This document shows positions 45,704 through 53,781 of a stretch of 64,000 bases of DNA, in pieces. A model generated the notes under the pieces. The model was not told the origin of the DNA. It did not search any database and saw only the letters and a list, made by a program, of their open reading frames with translations. The stretch is taken from positions 310,001 to 374,000 of the forward strand of contig NZ_OCMT01000001.1 in the NCBI RefSeq assembly GCF_900215335.1, in the 5' to 3' direction. Origin of the DNA: Pedobacter xixiisoli. GTDB taxonomy: Bacteria > Bacteroidota > Bacteroidia > Sphingobacteriales > Sphingobacteriaceae. A program made the position numbers and the translations under genes. Positions within the stretch are counted from its first letter, which is position 1. Each line of letters begins with the position of its first letter.

Positions 45704-46183
45704 ATGAAAACATATAAAATTACAGTTTTGGCTTTGATATTCATTGCCAATTTAACCAATTGTACTAGTAAAGGTAAGCCTAACAAACAAGGTGAAATTT
45801 TGTCTGCAGCAGCTTTAAAAGCGTTGGCAATACACCAATCTATGAATGGGAAATTGGTAACAGTAGATGGATATGCATCTTTCTGTGGAGCTTTTTCTAG
45901 CGTAACAGCGGGTAAGAAAAATAAAATGGGCATTTATGCCGATGGATTTTGCGAAGGCGATAAACTAATTGAAGCAGAGATTGATTTTGCGGACAATCAG
46001 ACCCCTTTAACGGGCGAAGAAGAACGCAATTACGCTGAAGTAGATAAGAGTTTCAAAAATAGTACTATCAAATTTATGACAGACGACTATCAAGAAGTAG
46101 CTAATGGTAAGCTGAAATTTAGTGGAACTATTGATTACGATGGAAGCAACTATCATTTAACTAACGTAACTATTCACAAATAA
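45704..46183 (+). CDS. Probable OB-fold lipoprotein, 159 aa
   Basis: Signal peptide with a possible lipobox LTNC (Cys about residue 20; the Asn before Cys is unusual). The mature domain shows NGKLVTVDGYASFC, KMGIYADGFCEGDKL and a closing LKFSGTIDYDGSNYHLTNVTIHK pattern, here cited by its key parts. The same order occurs in the membrane-anchored protein at 40152, so the two share a domain, probably an OB-like barrel. Two further Cys residues could form a disulfide. It lies between the two DUF1266 genes. Confidence 0.6.
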   Translation: MKTYKITVLALIFIANLTNCTSKGKPNKQGEILSAAALKALAIHQSMNGKLVTVDGYASFCGAFSSVTAGKKNKMGIYADGFCEGDKLIEAEIDFADNQTPLTGEEERNYAEVDKSFKNSTIKFMTDDYQEVANGKLKFSGTIDYDGSNYHLTNVTIHK

Positions 46184-46194
46184 AAAAATAAATT

Positions 46195-46560
46195 ATGCAA
46201 AGTAAAGGAGCAAAAATTGGCTTTATCGTATTGTTGATTGTGTTTGGTATTGGTGCCTATTGGTTTTATAATTATGGTCCATTTGCACAAATTAACAACG
46301 AAGCAAAGAAAGCTTATCAGAATTATAGTAAAACAGAAGCCACCATTATTAGTCAGGAAAGTAATGGTCGTATAGGTAAAGGTGCAAACATCATCTGGAC
46401 AATTCAGTTCAAAAATGATAAGGGAGAATTAGTGACCGCAAAAATGGATAAAAATGCGCTGCCTTCTAAAGAAAATGGCGAGAAACTGATCATCTATTAT
46501 GATGTTGAAAACCTAAATTCGGTTACTAGCGAAGAGCATTATAACGAAGTGATGAATTAA
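46195..46560 (+). CDS. Small membrane-anchored DUF3592-like protein, 121 aa
   Basis: One N-terminal membrane segment (about residues 8-27), then a short beta domain with KTEATIISQESNGRI, IIWTIQFKNDKGELVTA and EKLIIYYDVENLNSV. This layout is typical of DUF3592-type proteins, where a Tyr-Tyr-Asp/Asn-Pro-like end is common. It starts 11 bp after the OB-like lipoprotein gene and should be co-transcribed. Function unknown. Confidence 0.55.
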   Translation: MQSKGAKIGFIVLLIVFGIGAYWFYNYGPFAQINNEAKKAYQNYSKTEATIISQESNGRIGKGANIIWTIQFKNDKGELVTAKMDKNALPSKENGEKLIIYYDVENLNSVTSEEHYNEVMN

Positions 46561-46693
46561 TCTTCTTCAAAAAGATAGTGTCCATATAGAATTCAGCGTT
46601 CGGATTCTATAAATCGAAATAAAAAAACAACGAAGTAAAACAAAAATTAAAGTTAATGTTTTATACCTAGTGTAAAACATTAACTATTTAATT

Positions 46694-47431
46694 ATGAGTA
46701 CAAACGTTTATTTTATTATTGGAGCAGTTGCCGTAGTTTTTATCATCTATATGATGGTGCTGAGAAGCATGACAAAAAAAAGAAAGCAGCAACAACTTGA
46801 TGAATTTAAAAGCACTCACTCTGGAAATCCCTTAACGGAAGAGCAAAAAAGATTACTGACTTTCGGTGCTATCCTTTTTTATTACCGTATGGAAAAGATT
46901 TTGGGATTTACTCCAGAAAATGGTTTAGACCAATACATTTCTGGGCTGCAAAATCAATGGGAAATATCAAATGCTGAAGACGCTAAAGAAACATTAAACA
47001 ATTTGTTAGCGCTCAGAAGAAGCACTGAATTTTATCTCCTTTTACAACAGCCATCTCCAGAATTGGCAAAAATTCAAAAAAATATCGCCAAAGAATTGGG
47101 AATTGAACTTTCAGTAGTTGAGCAAACTAAAAATGCTTATGGTTGGGATATCTGCCGTGCTGTCTCGCTAGCTAAATGGTGTTATTGGTGTGGATATTTG
47201 ACAGAAGCAGAGGCTTGGAGTTATATGGAAAGAGCAGCTGCAATTGCAAATGAGCATGGCACAGACTGGACAGATTATACCGTTTCGTTTTTGTTAGGTA
47301 GAACCATTCAGGGCTTTGATTTAGATGATGTAGCTGTTGAAAGTAAACAAGTGCTGCATAGTCAAAATCCAACTTTTGGTAAAACAGAAGACATAGATGT
47401 TTATAAAAGATATGCCTTTGCAAAATCCTAG
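46694..47431 (+). CDS. Membrane-anchored DUF1266 protein, copy 2
   Basis: A 245-aa paralogue of the protein at 44941, alignable without gaps and roughly 70% identical by eye. The core motifs (AYGWDICRAVSLAKWCYWCGYLTE and WTDYTVSFLLGRTIQGFDLDD) are unchanged, while the membrane-proximal part and the tail vary. Third codon positions in the conserved core often differ between copies, which points to an old duplication kept by selection. It is the last gene of the accessory island. Confidence 0.8.
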   Translation: MSTNVYFIIGAVAVVFIIYMMVLRSMTKKRKQQQLDEFKSTHSGNPLTEEQKRLLTFGAILFYYRMEKILGFTPENGLDQYISGLQNQWEISNAEDAKETLNNLLALRRSTEFYLLLQQPSPELAKIQKNIAKELGIELSVVEQTKNAYGWDICRAVSLAKWCYWCGYLTEAEAWSYMERAAAIANEHGTDWTDYTVSFLLGRTIQGFDLDDVAVESKQVLHSQNPTFGKTEDIDVYKRYAFAKS

Positions 47432-47646
47432 ATTATATTCATCCATAGCTCAAAATTGAATTAAAAATGAAGTTTTCTGAGACAGAAAGCTCTGTATCTG
47501 TATTTTAGTTTAACTCTTTATAAGCAATGTTTTTTTAAAAAATAGAACTTCAGGGAAAGAAATTGTATATTTTTATCCATTTTTAGATATACTTTCTTGC
47601 TTTTGGTTGGTAGTGCTATGATTTTTAATTTAAAAAAACATTTTTA

Positions 47647-49557
47647 ATGCGGTTGCTATTTAGGTATTTGCTTTGTCTTTTGTTTTTTTTTACTTGCTTC
47701 GGAAGTGAAATTCGCGGCCAAAAGCCATTCATTTTTGAACCTTCTAAAGCTAAAGTTAACCTAAAGCAACATTTTGTAGTTCTCGAAGACAGTATGCAAA
47801 AGTATACTGCAAAAGAATTGTTAAAAAATGATTCCTTATTTCAGCCACTTAATAGATTTACTTATAAAGGAAAGACCAATGCCTTTTGGTTAAAGACTCG
47901 CTTTAAAAGCACGCAGCAAATTAGTGTGGTTATTGATTTTCGACATTTAACCTTTGCAGATTTGTATTTGATAGCCGATACGCCTGGTGCCGTATTGATG
48001 CACCGCTCGGCGGGGGCACTGCGGGCAATCGAACAGATCACTAAAGGAGATAGTCGATATCATTTCTCATTTAAGGCAGATAAAAATGTCTCTTACATTT
48101 TATTGATAAAAAGCGAGCATATCAAGAGCTATTCGCCCATATTTGATTTTTATCTTAGTGAGAGGTATCAATTCTTAGAAAAAAAATTCGAAAGAGAGCT
48201 CAACGAGCTTTGGCCACAAGGGGCTTCAGCACTGTTATTTATATATATATTCCTAAGATGGGTTTCTACACGTTACCGACCATTTATATGGCTTATGTTA
48301 TTTGTAGGTGCGTTTAATTTGTATGGCATTGGCTTAAATAGGTATATGATAGACTGGTTTTTCGCTTCGGCACCATGGATGGGTTTACTTATTGTACAAT
48401 GTTGTTTGTATTTAGGGCTTTTCGGTTTGTATATGTTGTTGCTTGATTCGTGGAATATCAAAGAAAGGGATGTCAAATTATATCGGTGGGGTAAGACTTT
48501 AATTTATGGACTTCCATTGATGGCAGCAATTATCTTTTTAATCAATTATTATTTTACTAATTACCAGTTAACAGCAAAAATATCTACTAATTTTTTATTG
48601 GTTCTGTTTGTCTACTCCGTTGTTCTTTTAGTAAAGATTTGGAAAAAACTAGATAAACATGAGCGATTATTGGCTTATGGTCTCATTTGTTTTCTGATGA
48701 CAAATTTGATGAGTACGGCAGGAATCTACGGCTGGGGTGAAGATTATTACATCGTTCTGCCTAGTATTTCTAAAGCAGTTTCTGTTTGCATTGCATTTTT
48801 ATTTTTGATGGGGCTAAATGGTAGGCTAAAAAAGTTTGAGGATGATCATACCCACTTCCTTAAAGAATTGACATTGTTGCAACAACATCAAAATGAATTG
48901 TTAGAGCAAAACGTAAAAGAACGCACAAAAGAACTGAGCCAGCGTAATGCGCATATTGAGACACTTATCAACGAACTAAACCATAGAGTAAAAAACAACC
49001 TGCAAGTATTATATGGCCTTAACAGTCTACGTTTGGCTGCTAAGGATAATATGGATGCCGATGGGATATTAAAAGATAATATTTCGCGAATAAAGGCGAT
49101 GATGCTTGTGAACGATAATTTGCAGTTAGGAGAAGGTAATCAGCCTCTTGCCTTAAAACCATTTATCGAAAATATCATTAAACATTCTGCACAAGTTTTT
49201 GATGCTGAGAATAGAGTAGCTTTTAAAGTCTCGATTAACGATGGATTACAATTGGACAGTAGTAGGGGACTACCTTTAGGACTGATTGTTACTGAATTAA
49301 TTGTTAACTCTTATAAACACGCTTTTAAAAATTGTGTGCATCCTCAAATAACATTAAAAATAGAGCTTAAAGAAAATGCTTGGCTCATGTATTATAATGA
49401 CAATGGTAGCGGAATGCCCGAAAATGTGATTTCTTCATTTGGTACCGACCTGATTCGAGACCTTACAAGACAGATGCAAGGTGAATTGGAACTGACTAAC
49501 GTCAATGGTATTTTCTATACTTTTATTTTTTCGGATAACCGTTTAGGCATCTCTTGA
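47647..49557 (+). CDS. 7TM-DISM sensor histidine kinase (HisKA_2 type)
   Basis: A 636-aa membrane kinase. A signal peptide leads to a periplasmic 7TMR-DISM extracellular domain (about residues 25-180; TNAFWLKTRF is typical). Seven membrane helices follow (about 190-390), then a coiled coil (LEQNVKERTKELSQRN). The kinase core has the phospho-acceptor His446 in ELNHRVKNNLQ, an N-box ELIVNSYKHAF and a G-box NDNGSGMP. The HRVKNNLQ form defines the HisKA_2 subgroup. No response regulator gene is adjacent, so it is an orphan kinase in this window. It lies between the accessory island and the carbohydrate cluster. Confidence 0.88.
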   Translation: MRLLFRYLLCLLFFFTCFGSEIRGQKPFIFEPSKAKVNLKQHFVVLEDSMQKYTAKELLKNDSLFQPLNRFTYKGKTNAFWLKTRFKSTQQISVVIDFRHLTFADLYLIADTPGAVLMHRSAGALRAIEQITKGDSRYHFSFKADKNVSYILLIKSEHIKSYSPIFDFYLSERYQFLEKKFERELNELWPQGASALLFIYIFLRWVSTRYRPFIWLMLFVGAFNLYGIGLNRYMIDWFFASAPWMGLLIVQCCLYLGLFGLYMLLLDSWNIKERDVKLYRWGKTLIYGLPLMAAIIFLINYYFTNYQLTAKISTNFLLVLFVYSVVLLVKIWKKLDKHERLLAYGLICFLMTNLMSTAGIYGWGEDYYIVLPSISKAVSVCIAFLFLMGLNGRLKKFEDDHTHFLKELTLLQQHQNELLEQNVKERTKELSQRNAHIETLINELNHRVKNNLQVLYGLNSLRLAAKDNMDADGILKDNISRIKAMMLVNDNLQLGEGNQPLALKPFIENIIKHSAQVFDAENRVAFKVSINDGLQLDSSRGLPLGLIVTELIVNSYKHAFKNCVHPQITLKIELKENAWLMYYNDNGSGMPENVISSFGTDLIRDLTRQMQGELELTNVNGIFYTFIFSDNRLGIS

Positions 49558-49782
49558 TTTAATAGGTGCGAAAGAAAAAATAGGTAAGAACAATTGTTAG
49601 AAATTACTCTAAACAAAGAAAAAGCCTCTTTTCGTAGCTATTTTCAAAATCGAGGTGAGGATACGCTATTGTCTTCGGAAACTAAAGACTGTGCGATATA
49701 ATTCAACTATCATCAATTGGCATAAGCGTTTATAATTCTAGGTTTCTAAATTGTAATTCCACTAAGTTGTGTATCTTGTGAT

Positions 49783-50556
49783 GTGAAAAATATTAACTAT
49801 CTCCTTATCTACACCTTTTTGATTTTAGGTGCTTTATCAGGGTACGCTCAACAACAAAAAAAAGATCTTAATATCGTTTTTATTGGTAACAGTATTACCT
49901 ACGGCGGAGGCTTAGCGGATAGAGCAAAAGATGCACCTACCAACGAAACCTGTGCTTGGCTACGCCTTCAAGCTGGGGTTGGAAATGTTGAGTTTTCTAA
50001 TCAGGGCGTTAGTGGACATACCAGCGTTGACGTTTTACCGAAAACTAATACAGATTTTCCTACGGTATTAAAAGCGGCAAGATCATTTGCAAATACAGAT
50101 GCATTGTTAATCTTTTCTATCAAATTAGGAACTAACGATAGTGCTGTAAAAGGACCAAAAGGCGCACCAGTATCAAATAAAGATTACTACAATAACCTAA
50201 AAGTCATTACTGATAGCTTGTTGTCTGCTTTTCCTAAATCTAAGATTATTTACCAACAACCTATTTGGTACAGTCCTAATACCCATAATCGTTCTACCTA
50301 CATGCAGGAAGGTTTAGATAGGCTACAGACCTACGGTCCCGAACTGCGTAAATTGGTGAAATATTATAAAAAAGCTAATCCAGGAAGCGTATATCTAGGA
50401 GATATAAAAGCATTTCGGTTTTTCAAAAAACATCATGAGCAGTATCTAGCTCCAGAGCAAGGTACTCATGGTACTTTCTATCTACATCCAAATAAAGAAG
50501 GCGCACATATTTTGGGCGATTTTTGGGCTAAAGCAATTTACAAAGCTTTATTCTAG
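49783..50556 (+). CDS. SGNH/GDSL-family esterase, secreted
   Basis: A 257-aa exported hydrolase; the start is GTG at 49783, giving the signal peptide MKNINYLLIYTFLILGALSGYAQ by family logic. SGNH blocks are visible: the Ser in FIGNSITYG (about residue 37), Gly-x-Asn-Asp in KLGTNDS, and the His near the end in YLHPNKEGAH. Such enzymes remove acetyl or other acyl groups from carbohydrates. It converges with the CE15-like gene, 18 bp apart. The context suggests polysaccharide deacylation. Confidence 0.85.
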   Translation: MKNINYLLIYTFLILGALSGYAQQQKKDLNIVFIGNSITYGGGLADRAKDAPTNETCAWLRLQAGVGNVEFSNQGVSGHTSVDVLPKTNTDFPTVLKAARSFANTDALLIFSIKLGTNDSAVKGPKGAPVSNKDYYNNLKVITDSLLSAFPKSKIIYQQPIWYSPNTHNRSTYMQEGLDRLQTYGPELRKLVKYYKKANPGSVYLGDIKAFRFFKKHHEQYLAPEQGTHGTFYLHPNKEGAHILGDFWAKAIYKALF

Positions 50557-50574
50557 GCCTTAAACTGTAAGCTT

Positions 50575-51840
50575 TCAATTTTTCACAGCATAATTGAAAT
50601 TGGCAAACCTTATAAAATTTGTCCAGTCGTAAACATTTAGGTCATGCGCACCTTCTCTAAAATGATAACCAATAGCTGAATTGATGATTGGACGATTGAT
50701 CTGCGGCATATCTTTTGGCAACGTTACTTTTTGACGATAGAGATCGTATATCGGTTTGGCATTTACCGAAGACAGAAAAGAACCGTACGGATCTGCCCAG
50801 CGATCTTGTGTGGCATTGGTGGTATAAACTGGTCGAGGTGCAATGAGTCCAATCAACATGTGTTGGTCTACTGGTAAGCTATCAACGTTATTACTGAATT
50901 TTTTGTAATTGTTGTTGAACCAATGACCGAATTGTTTATTGATTAAACTTACGGTTTCACCATATTTGCGGCGTGCTAATGAGGCACCAGTACTTCCCGA
51001 ACAACTGTTAAAAACCATTGCAAAACGTTGGTCTTGCGCACCAGCCCATAAAGCTGTTTTTCCTCCACGAGAATGGCCAACAATCGCTACTTTTTTAGCG
51101 TCGATATCCTTATCAGATATAAAATAATCCATTACCCTACTTGCTGCCCAAGCCCAAGATCCGATAGCTTTCATTCCGTTATCCTTTTGTAGTTGTTCTG
51201 GAAATAGTTGTGTTAAAATTCCATTTTGATAAGTTTCTTTACGGTCTGGAGCTACGTCTGCATTATGAAAAGCAGCAATTGCATAACCGCTATCTATAAT
51301 CATTTCAGCAGGCCAGAAAGTGCTTTTACTTATTCTGGTGGGATCGGTATTTCTTTTGCCGCGGTTATTGATCAATAAAAAAACAGGAGCCGGTTTTGTA
51401 CGTTTGTTGGGGATGAAAAGCACCACGGGAAAACTTACCGAATTGCCTTTATTCCAAGCGGTAATTTCAATTTCTTTAAGGTGTGCTTTTCCATCCATTG
51501 CATCAGCTTTTTCGTTTGTGATTTTGAAATTAAGGCTATCAAACTTGCTTGGCATAGTACCGTAAATATTTTCTTCGAACAAGCTTAATATTTCTGGTCG
51601 GCGTTTCTTTTCCCAAGTAGAAATATTTTTTACCCTTTCACCTTTGGGGTTTTTTAAAAGATCGGGTAAGTTATATTTCGGTACCGTTGTTTCATCATAG
51701 TTAACAATCTCGCCCATAAACTTGTCTGTTTTTTGTGCATAGATATTTTTAGAGCTTATCAAAAGTAGGGTAGCCAAAGTGATGTTTCTAAGATTTGCTT
51801 TACACAATGGATTTGTTTTGAAATTGGAGAATCCTTTCAT
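50575..51840 (-). CDS. CE15-like glucuronoyl esterase, secreted
   Basis: A 421-aa exported alpha/beta hydrolase resembling bacterial carbohydrate esterase family 15. The nucleophile elbow is GHSRGGKTAL. The SGSTGASLARRKYGE block and the following VDQHMLIGLIAPRPVY and DRWADPYGSF stretches are typical of this family. The catalytic His is in GYHFREGAHDLN near the end. CE15 enzymes split ester bonds between lignin alcohols and (4-O-methyl-)glucuronic acid on xylan. It is divergent from the DUF4832 gene and the rest of the glycosidase cluster. Family fit is good; acetyl-xylan esterase activity is an alternative. Confidence 0.8.
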   Translation of the reverse strand: MKGFSNFKTNPLCKANLRNITLATLLLISSKNIYAQKTDKFMGEIVNYDETTVPKYNLPDLLKNPKGERVKNISTWEKKRRPEILSLFEENIYGTMPSKFDSLNFKITNEKADAMDGKAHLKEIEITAWNKGNSVSFPVVLFIPNKRTKPAPVFLLINNRGKRNTDPTRISKSTFWPAEMIIDSGYAIAAFHNADVAPDRKETYQNGILTQLFPEQLQKDNGMKAIGSWAWAASRVMDYFISDKDIDAKKVAIVGHSRGGKTALWAGAQDQRFAMVFNSCSGSTGASLARRKYGETVSLINKQFGHWFNNNYKKFSNNVDSLPVDQHMLIGLIAPRPVYTTNATQDRWADPYGSFLSSVNAKPIYDLYRQKVTLPKDMPQINRPIINSAIGYHFREGAHDLNVYDWTNFIRFANFNYAVKN

Positions 51841-51928
51841 GATATGGTATTTATAGTTGGTTAGCGTAACCTAAAACTACAGATAAGATTGGGCTCTCGA
51901 CTGCTTCTTCAGCTTTTCTGTACAAAAA

Positions 51929-51957
51929 CAAACCATTTCCGAACAAAACCATACCAT
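51929..51957. promoter_or_regulatory. Direct repeat, possible activator-binding site
   Basis: AAACCAT occurs at 51930-51936 and again at 51946-51952, 16 bp apart, followed by a looser ATACCAT at 51951-51957. Spacing of about one and a half helical turns and a place 20-50 bp before a -7 element suit an AraC-type or hybrid two-component regulator. It may control the cluster downstream. Confidence 0.35.
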
Positions 51958-51976
51958 CGGCAAATGTCGGTTTGGA

Positions 51977-51984
51977 TACTTTTG
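51977..51984 (+). promoter_or_regulatory. Candidate -7 promoter element of the glycosidase cluster
   Basis: TACTTTTG matches TAnnTTTG. It would start transcription near 51991, about 195 bp before the first ATG, leaving a long leader. A -33 TTTG at the normal distance is missing, as may occur at activated promoters. Confidence 0.4.
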
Positions 51985-52185
51985 TAATCATATCGACTTA
52001 ACCAAATGAATGTATGAAAATGAATTACGACAAGTCTAAAATCTTGTTACGGTCGTTTCTTGACCTTTTAATCGTCAATTCTAGAAATCTTTCTTTTCAA
52101 TTAATTCGAATTAACCAAAAGTTAGTTTATCTCAAAAGGGAAAATTAACGGAGAATGAAACCTATAATATAGTTGCGACGAATTA

Positions 52186-53751
52186 ATGAGCGAGAAGTTA
52201 AACCTTAATAAAATAATAAAAGCTGTTCTGATTGCCTTGCTTTGTAGCTCTGTGATGATGACCTCTTCTGCAAACAAATTGTTTGATGACGGAAGTGCCA
52301 CATACATTTCCGTAACGCCGAAATACGATAGCAAAACAGTTTTACGTAATCCGCTAAATGGTTGGGTAATGTATGCAGCTCGCAGTGCTGATGAATCTTA
52401 TTGGGACACTGAATATTTTGTGCCAGAGTTAGGGAAGAAAGTGAAAGTGATAGATTACGCTGCTGCCTGTTACATCCGTACAAGTTGGGCGTCTTTAAAC
52501 CCGAAAGATGGAGTTTATGCATGGAATAATCCAAATTCTAGAATAGCAAAGCTGATCAAAGGTGCAGAAAAAAGAGGGTTACCGGTAGCTTTTCGTGTAG
52601 TAGTAGATGGCCGAGATCAAGGACAGAATACGCCTGCTTTTGTATTTGATGCTGGTGCAAAATTCTATCTAGAAAATCCTGAAAACCCGAATAGGCAAAC
52701 ACCTTACCCACAAGATCCCATATTTAGAAAATATTATAGCAAATTTATTGAGGCATTTGCCAAGGAATTTAATGATCCTAAACGTACCTCATTTATTGAT
52801 GCTTATGGTTTAGGCAAATGGGGCGAGGCACATCATGTAGTTTATCAAGATCCGAAAATTGCAAAACCAGAAGATATAGAAAGAACGAAGGAAGAAGTGT
52901 TGGATTGGGTAACTGATTTGTATGCAAGAACCTTCACCAAAATTCCTCTGGTCATCAATTACCACCGTTTGGTGGGCCATCCGGAAAGTTGGGCGCCAGC
53001 AAATCATAATAGCGAAAGATTATTGGAAAAAGCGATAGCAAAAGGTTATAGTTTGAGGCACGATGCTTTTGGAATGACAGGCTATTACCAAGGCTGGGAG
53101 AAGGATTTTGCCAAGAAGTGGAATTTTAAACGCCCTATTATTATGGAGGGCGGCTGGATTACCTCAAAAACACACAGTTATTGGATAGATCCAAGTGGGA
53201 AATACAGAAAAGGGCACGCCGAAGATGTGAGAAAAGGTGAGTTTGAGGCTTCGGCAGAGGCTCATGTAAATATGATGGATTTTAGGGTAGGAGATACTGA
53301 ATCGTGGTTTAAGGAATTCTCTTTAGTGCAGGGTTTTAATGCCAAAGGTGGTTATCGCTTATATCCAGACGAAATCAATCTTCCAAATCAAGTTAAGGCA
53401 AATACTACAGCGACCATTACACATCGTTGGAAAAATATGGGTTGGGGCTATTTTCCTAATAATATTCCGCAATGGAACTATAAATACAAAGTGGCTTTTG
53501 CCTTACTAGACGGAGAAAATAAAGTGAAGCAAGTTTTTGTAGATTATCAGGCCGAACCTTCTAGTTGGTTAAAAGATAATTTAATGTCTTATGATTTAAA
53601 TACATCGGTAAATCTTCCGGCAGGGAAATATCATTGGGCGGTAGCTATGGTAGATACCACACAAGAAAATCAGCCAGCGATCAAATTGGCTGTTGAAGAA
53701 GAAGTTACGCTAGATGGCTGGGTGAAATTGAATGAGGTGCAAGTGCAATAG
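52186..53751 (+). CDS. Exported DUF4832 glycosidase-like protein
   Basis: A 521-aa protein with a signal peptide (about residues 11-30). The first two thirds look like a (beta/alpha)8-type glycosidase domain: NPLNGWVMYAA near the start, RTSWASLNPKDGVYAWNN, and YGLGKWGEAHH with a Glu in the position expected for a catalytic acid. The C-terminal third is a beta-sandwich (HRWKNMGWGYF and on) typical of DUF4832. Catalytic activity of the family is not well defined. It is the first gene of the + strand carbohydrate cluster. Confidence 0.75.
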   Translation: MSEKLNLNKIIKAVLIALLCSSVMMTSSANKLFDDGSATYISVTPKYDSKTVLRNPLNGWVMYAARSADESYWDTEYFVPELGKKVKVIDYAAACYIRTSWASLNPKDGVYAWNNPNSRIAKLIKGAEKRGLPVAFRVVVDGRDQGQNTPAFVFDAGAKFYLENPENPNRQTPYPQDPIFRKYYSKFIEAFAKEFNDPKRTSFIDAYGLGKWGEAHHVVYQDPKIAKPEDIERTKEEVLDWVTDLYARTFTKIPLVINYHRLVGHPESWAPANHNSERLLEKAIAKGYSLRHDAFGMTGYYQGWEKDFAKKWNFKRPIIMEGGWITSKTHSYWIDPSGKYRKGHAEDVRKGEFEASAEAHVNMMDFRVGDTESWFKEFSLVQGFNAKGGYRLYPDEINLPNQVKANTTATITHRWKNMGWGYFPNNIPQWNYKYKVAFALLDGENKVKQVFVDYQAEPSSWLKDNLMSYDLNTSVNLPAGKYHWAVAMVDTTQENQPAIKLAVEEEVTLDGWVKLNEVQVQ

Positions 53752-53781
53752 CGACCAATATGAACCTAAACCAAATATAAT

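Larger units (their letters stand above)
51841..52185. other. Divergent regulatory region of the carbohydrate cluster
   Basis: A 345-bp spacer between the CE15-like gene and the DUF4832 gene. It holds direct repeats of AAACCAT (51930-51936, 51946-51952) and a TAnnTTTG element (51977-51984). No gene is seen. Confidence 0.5.
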
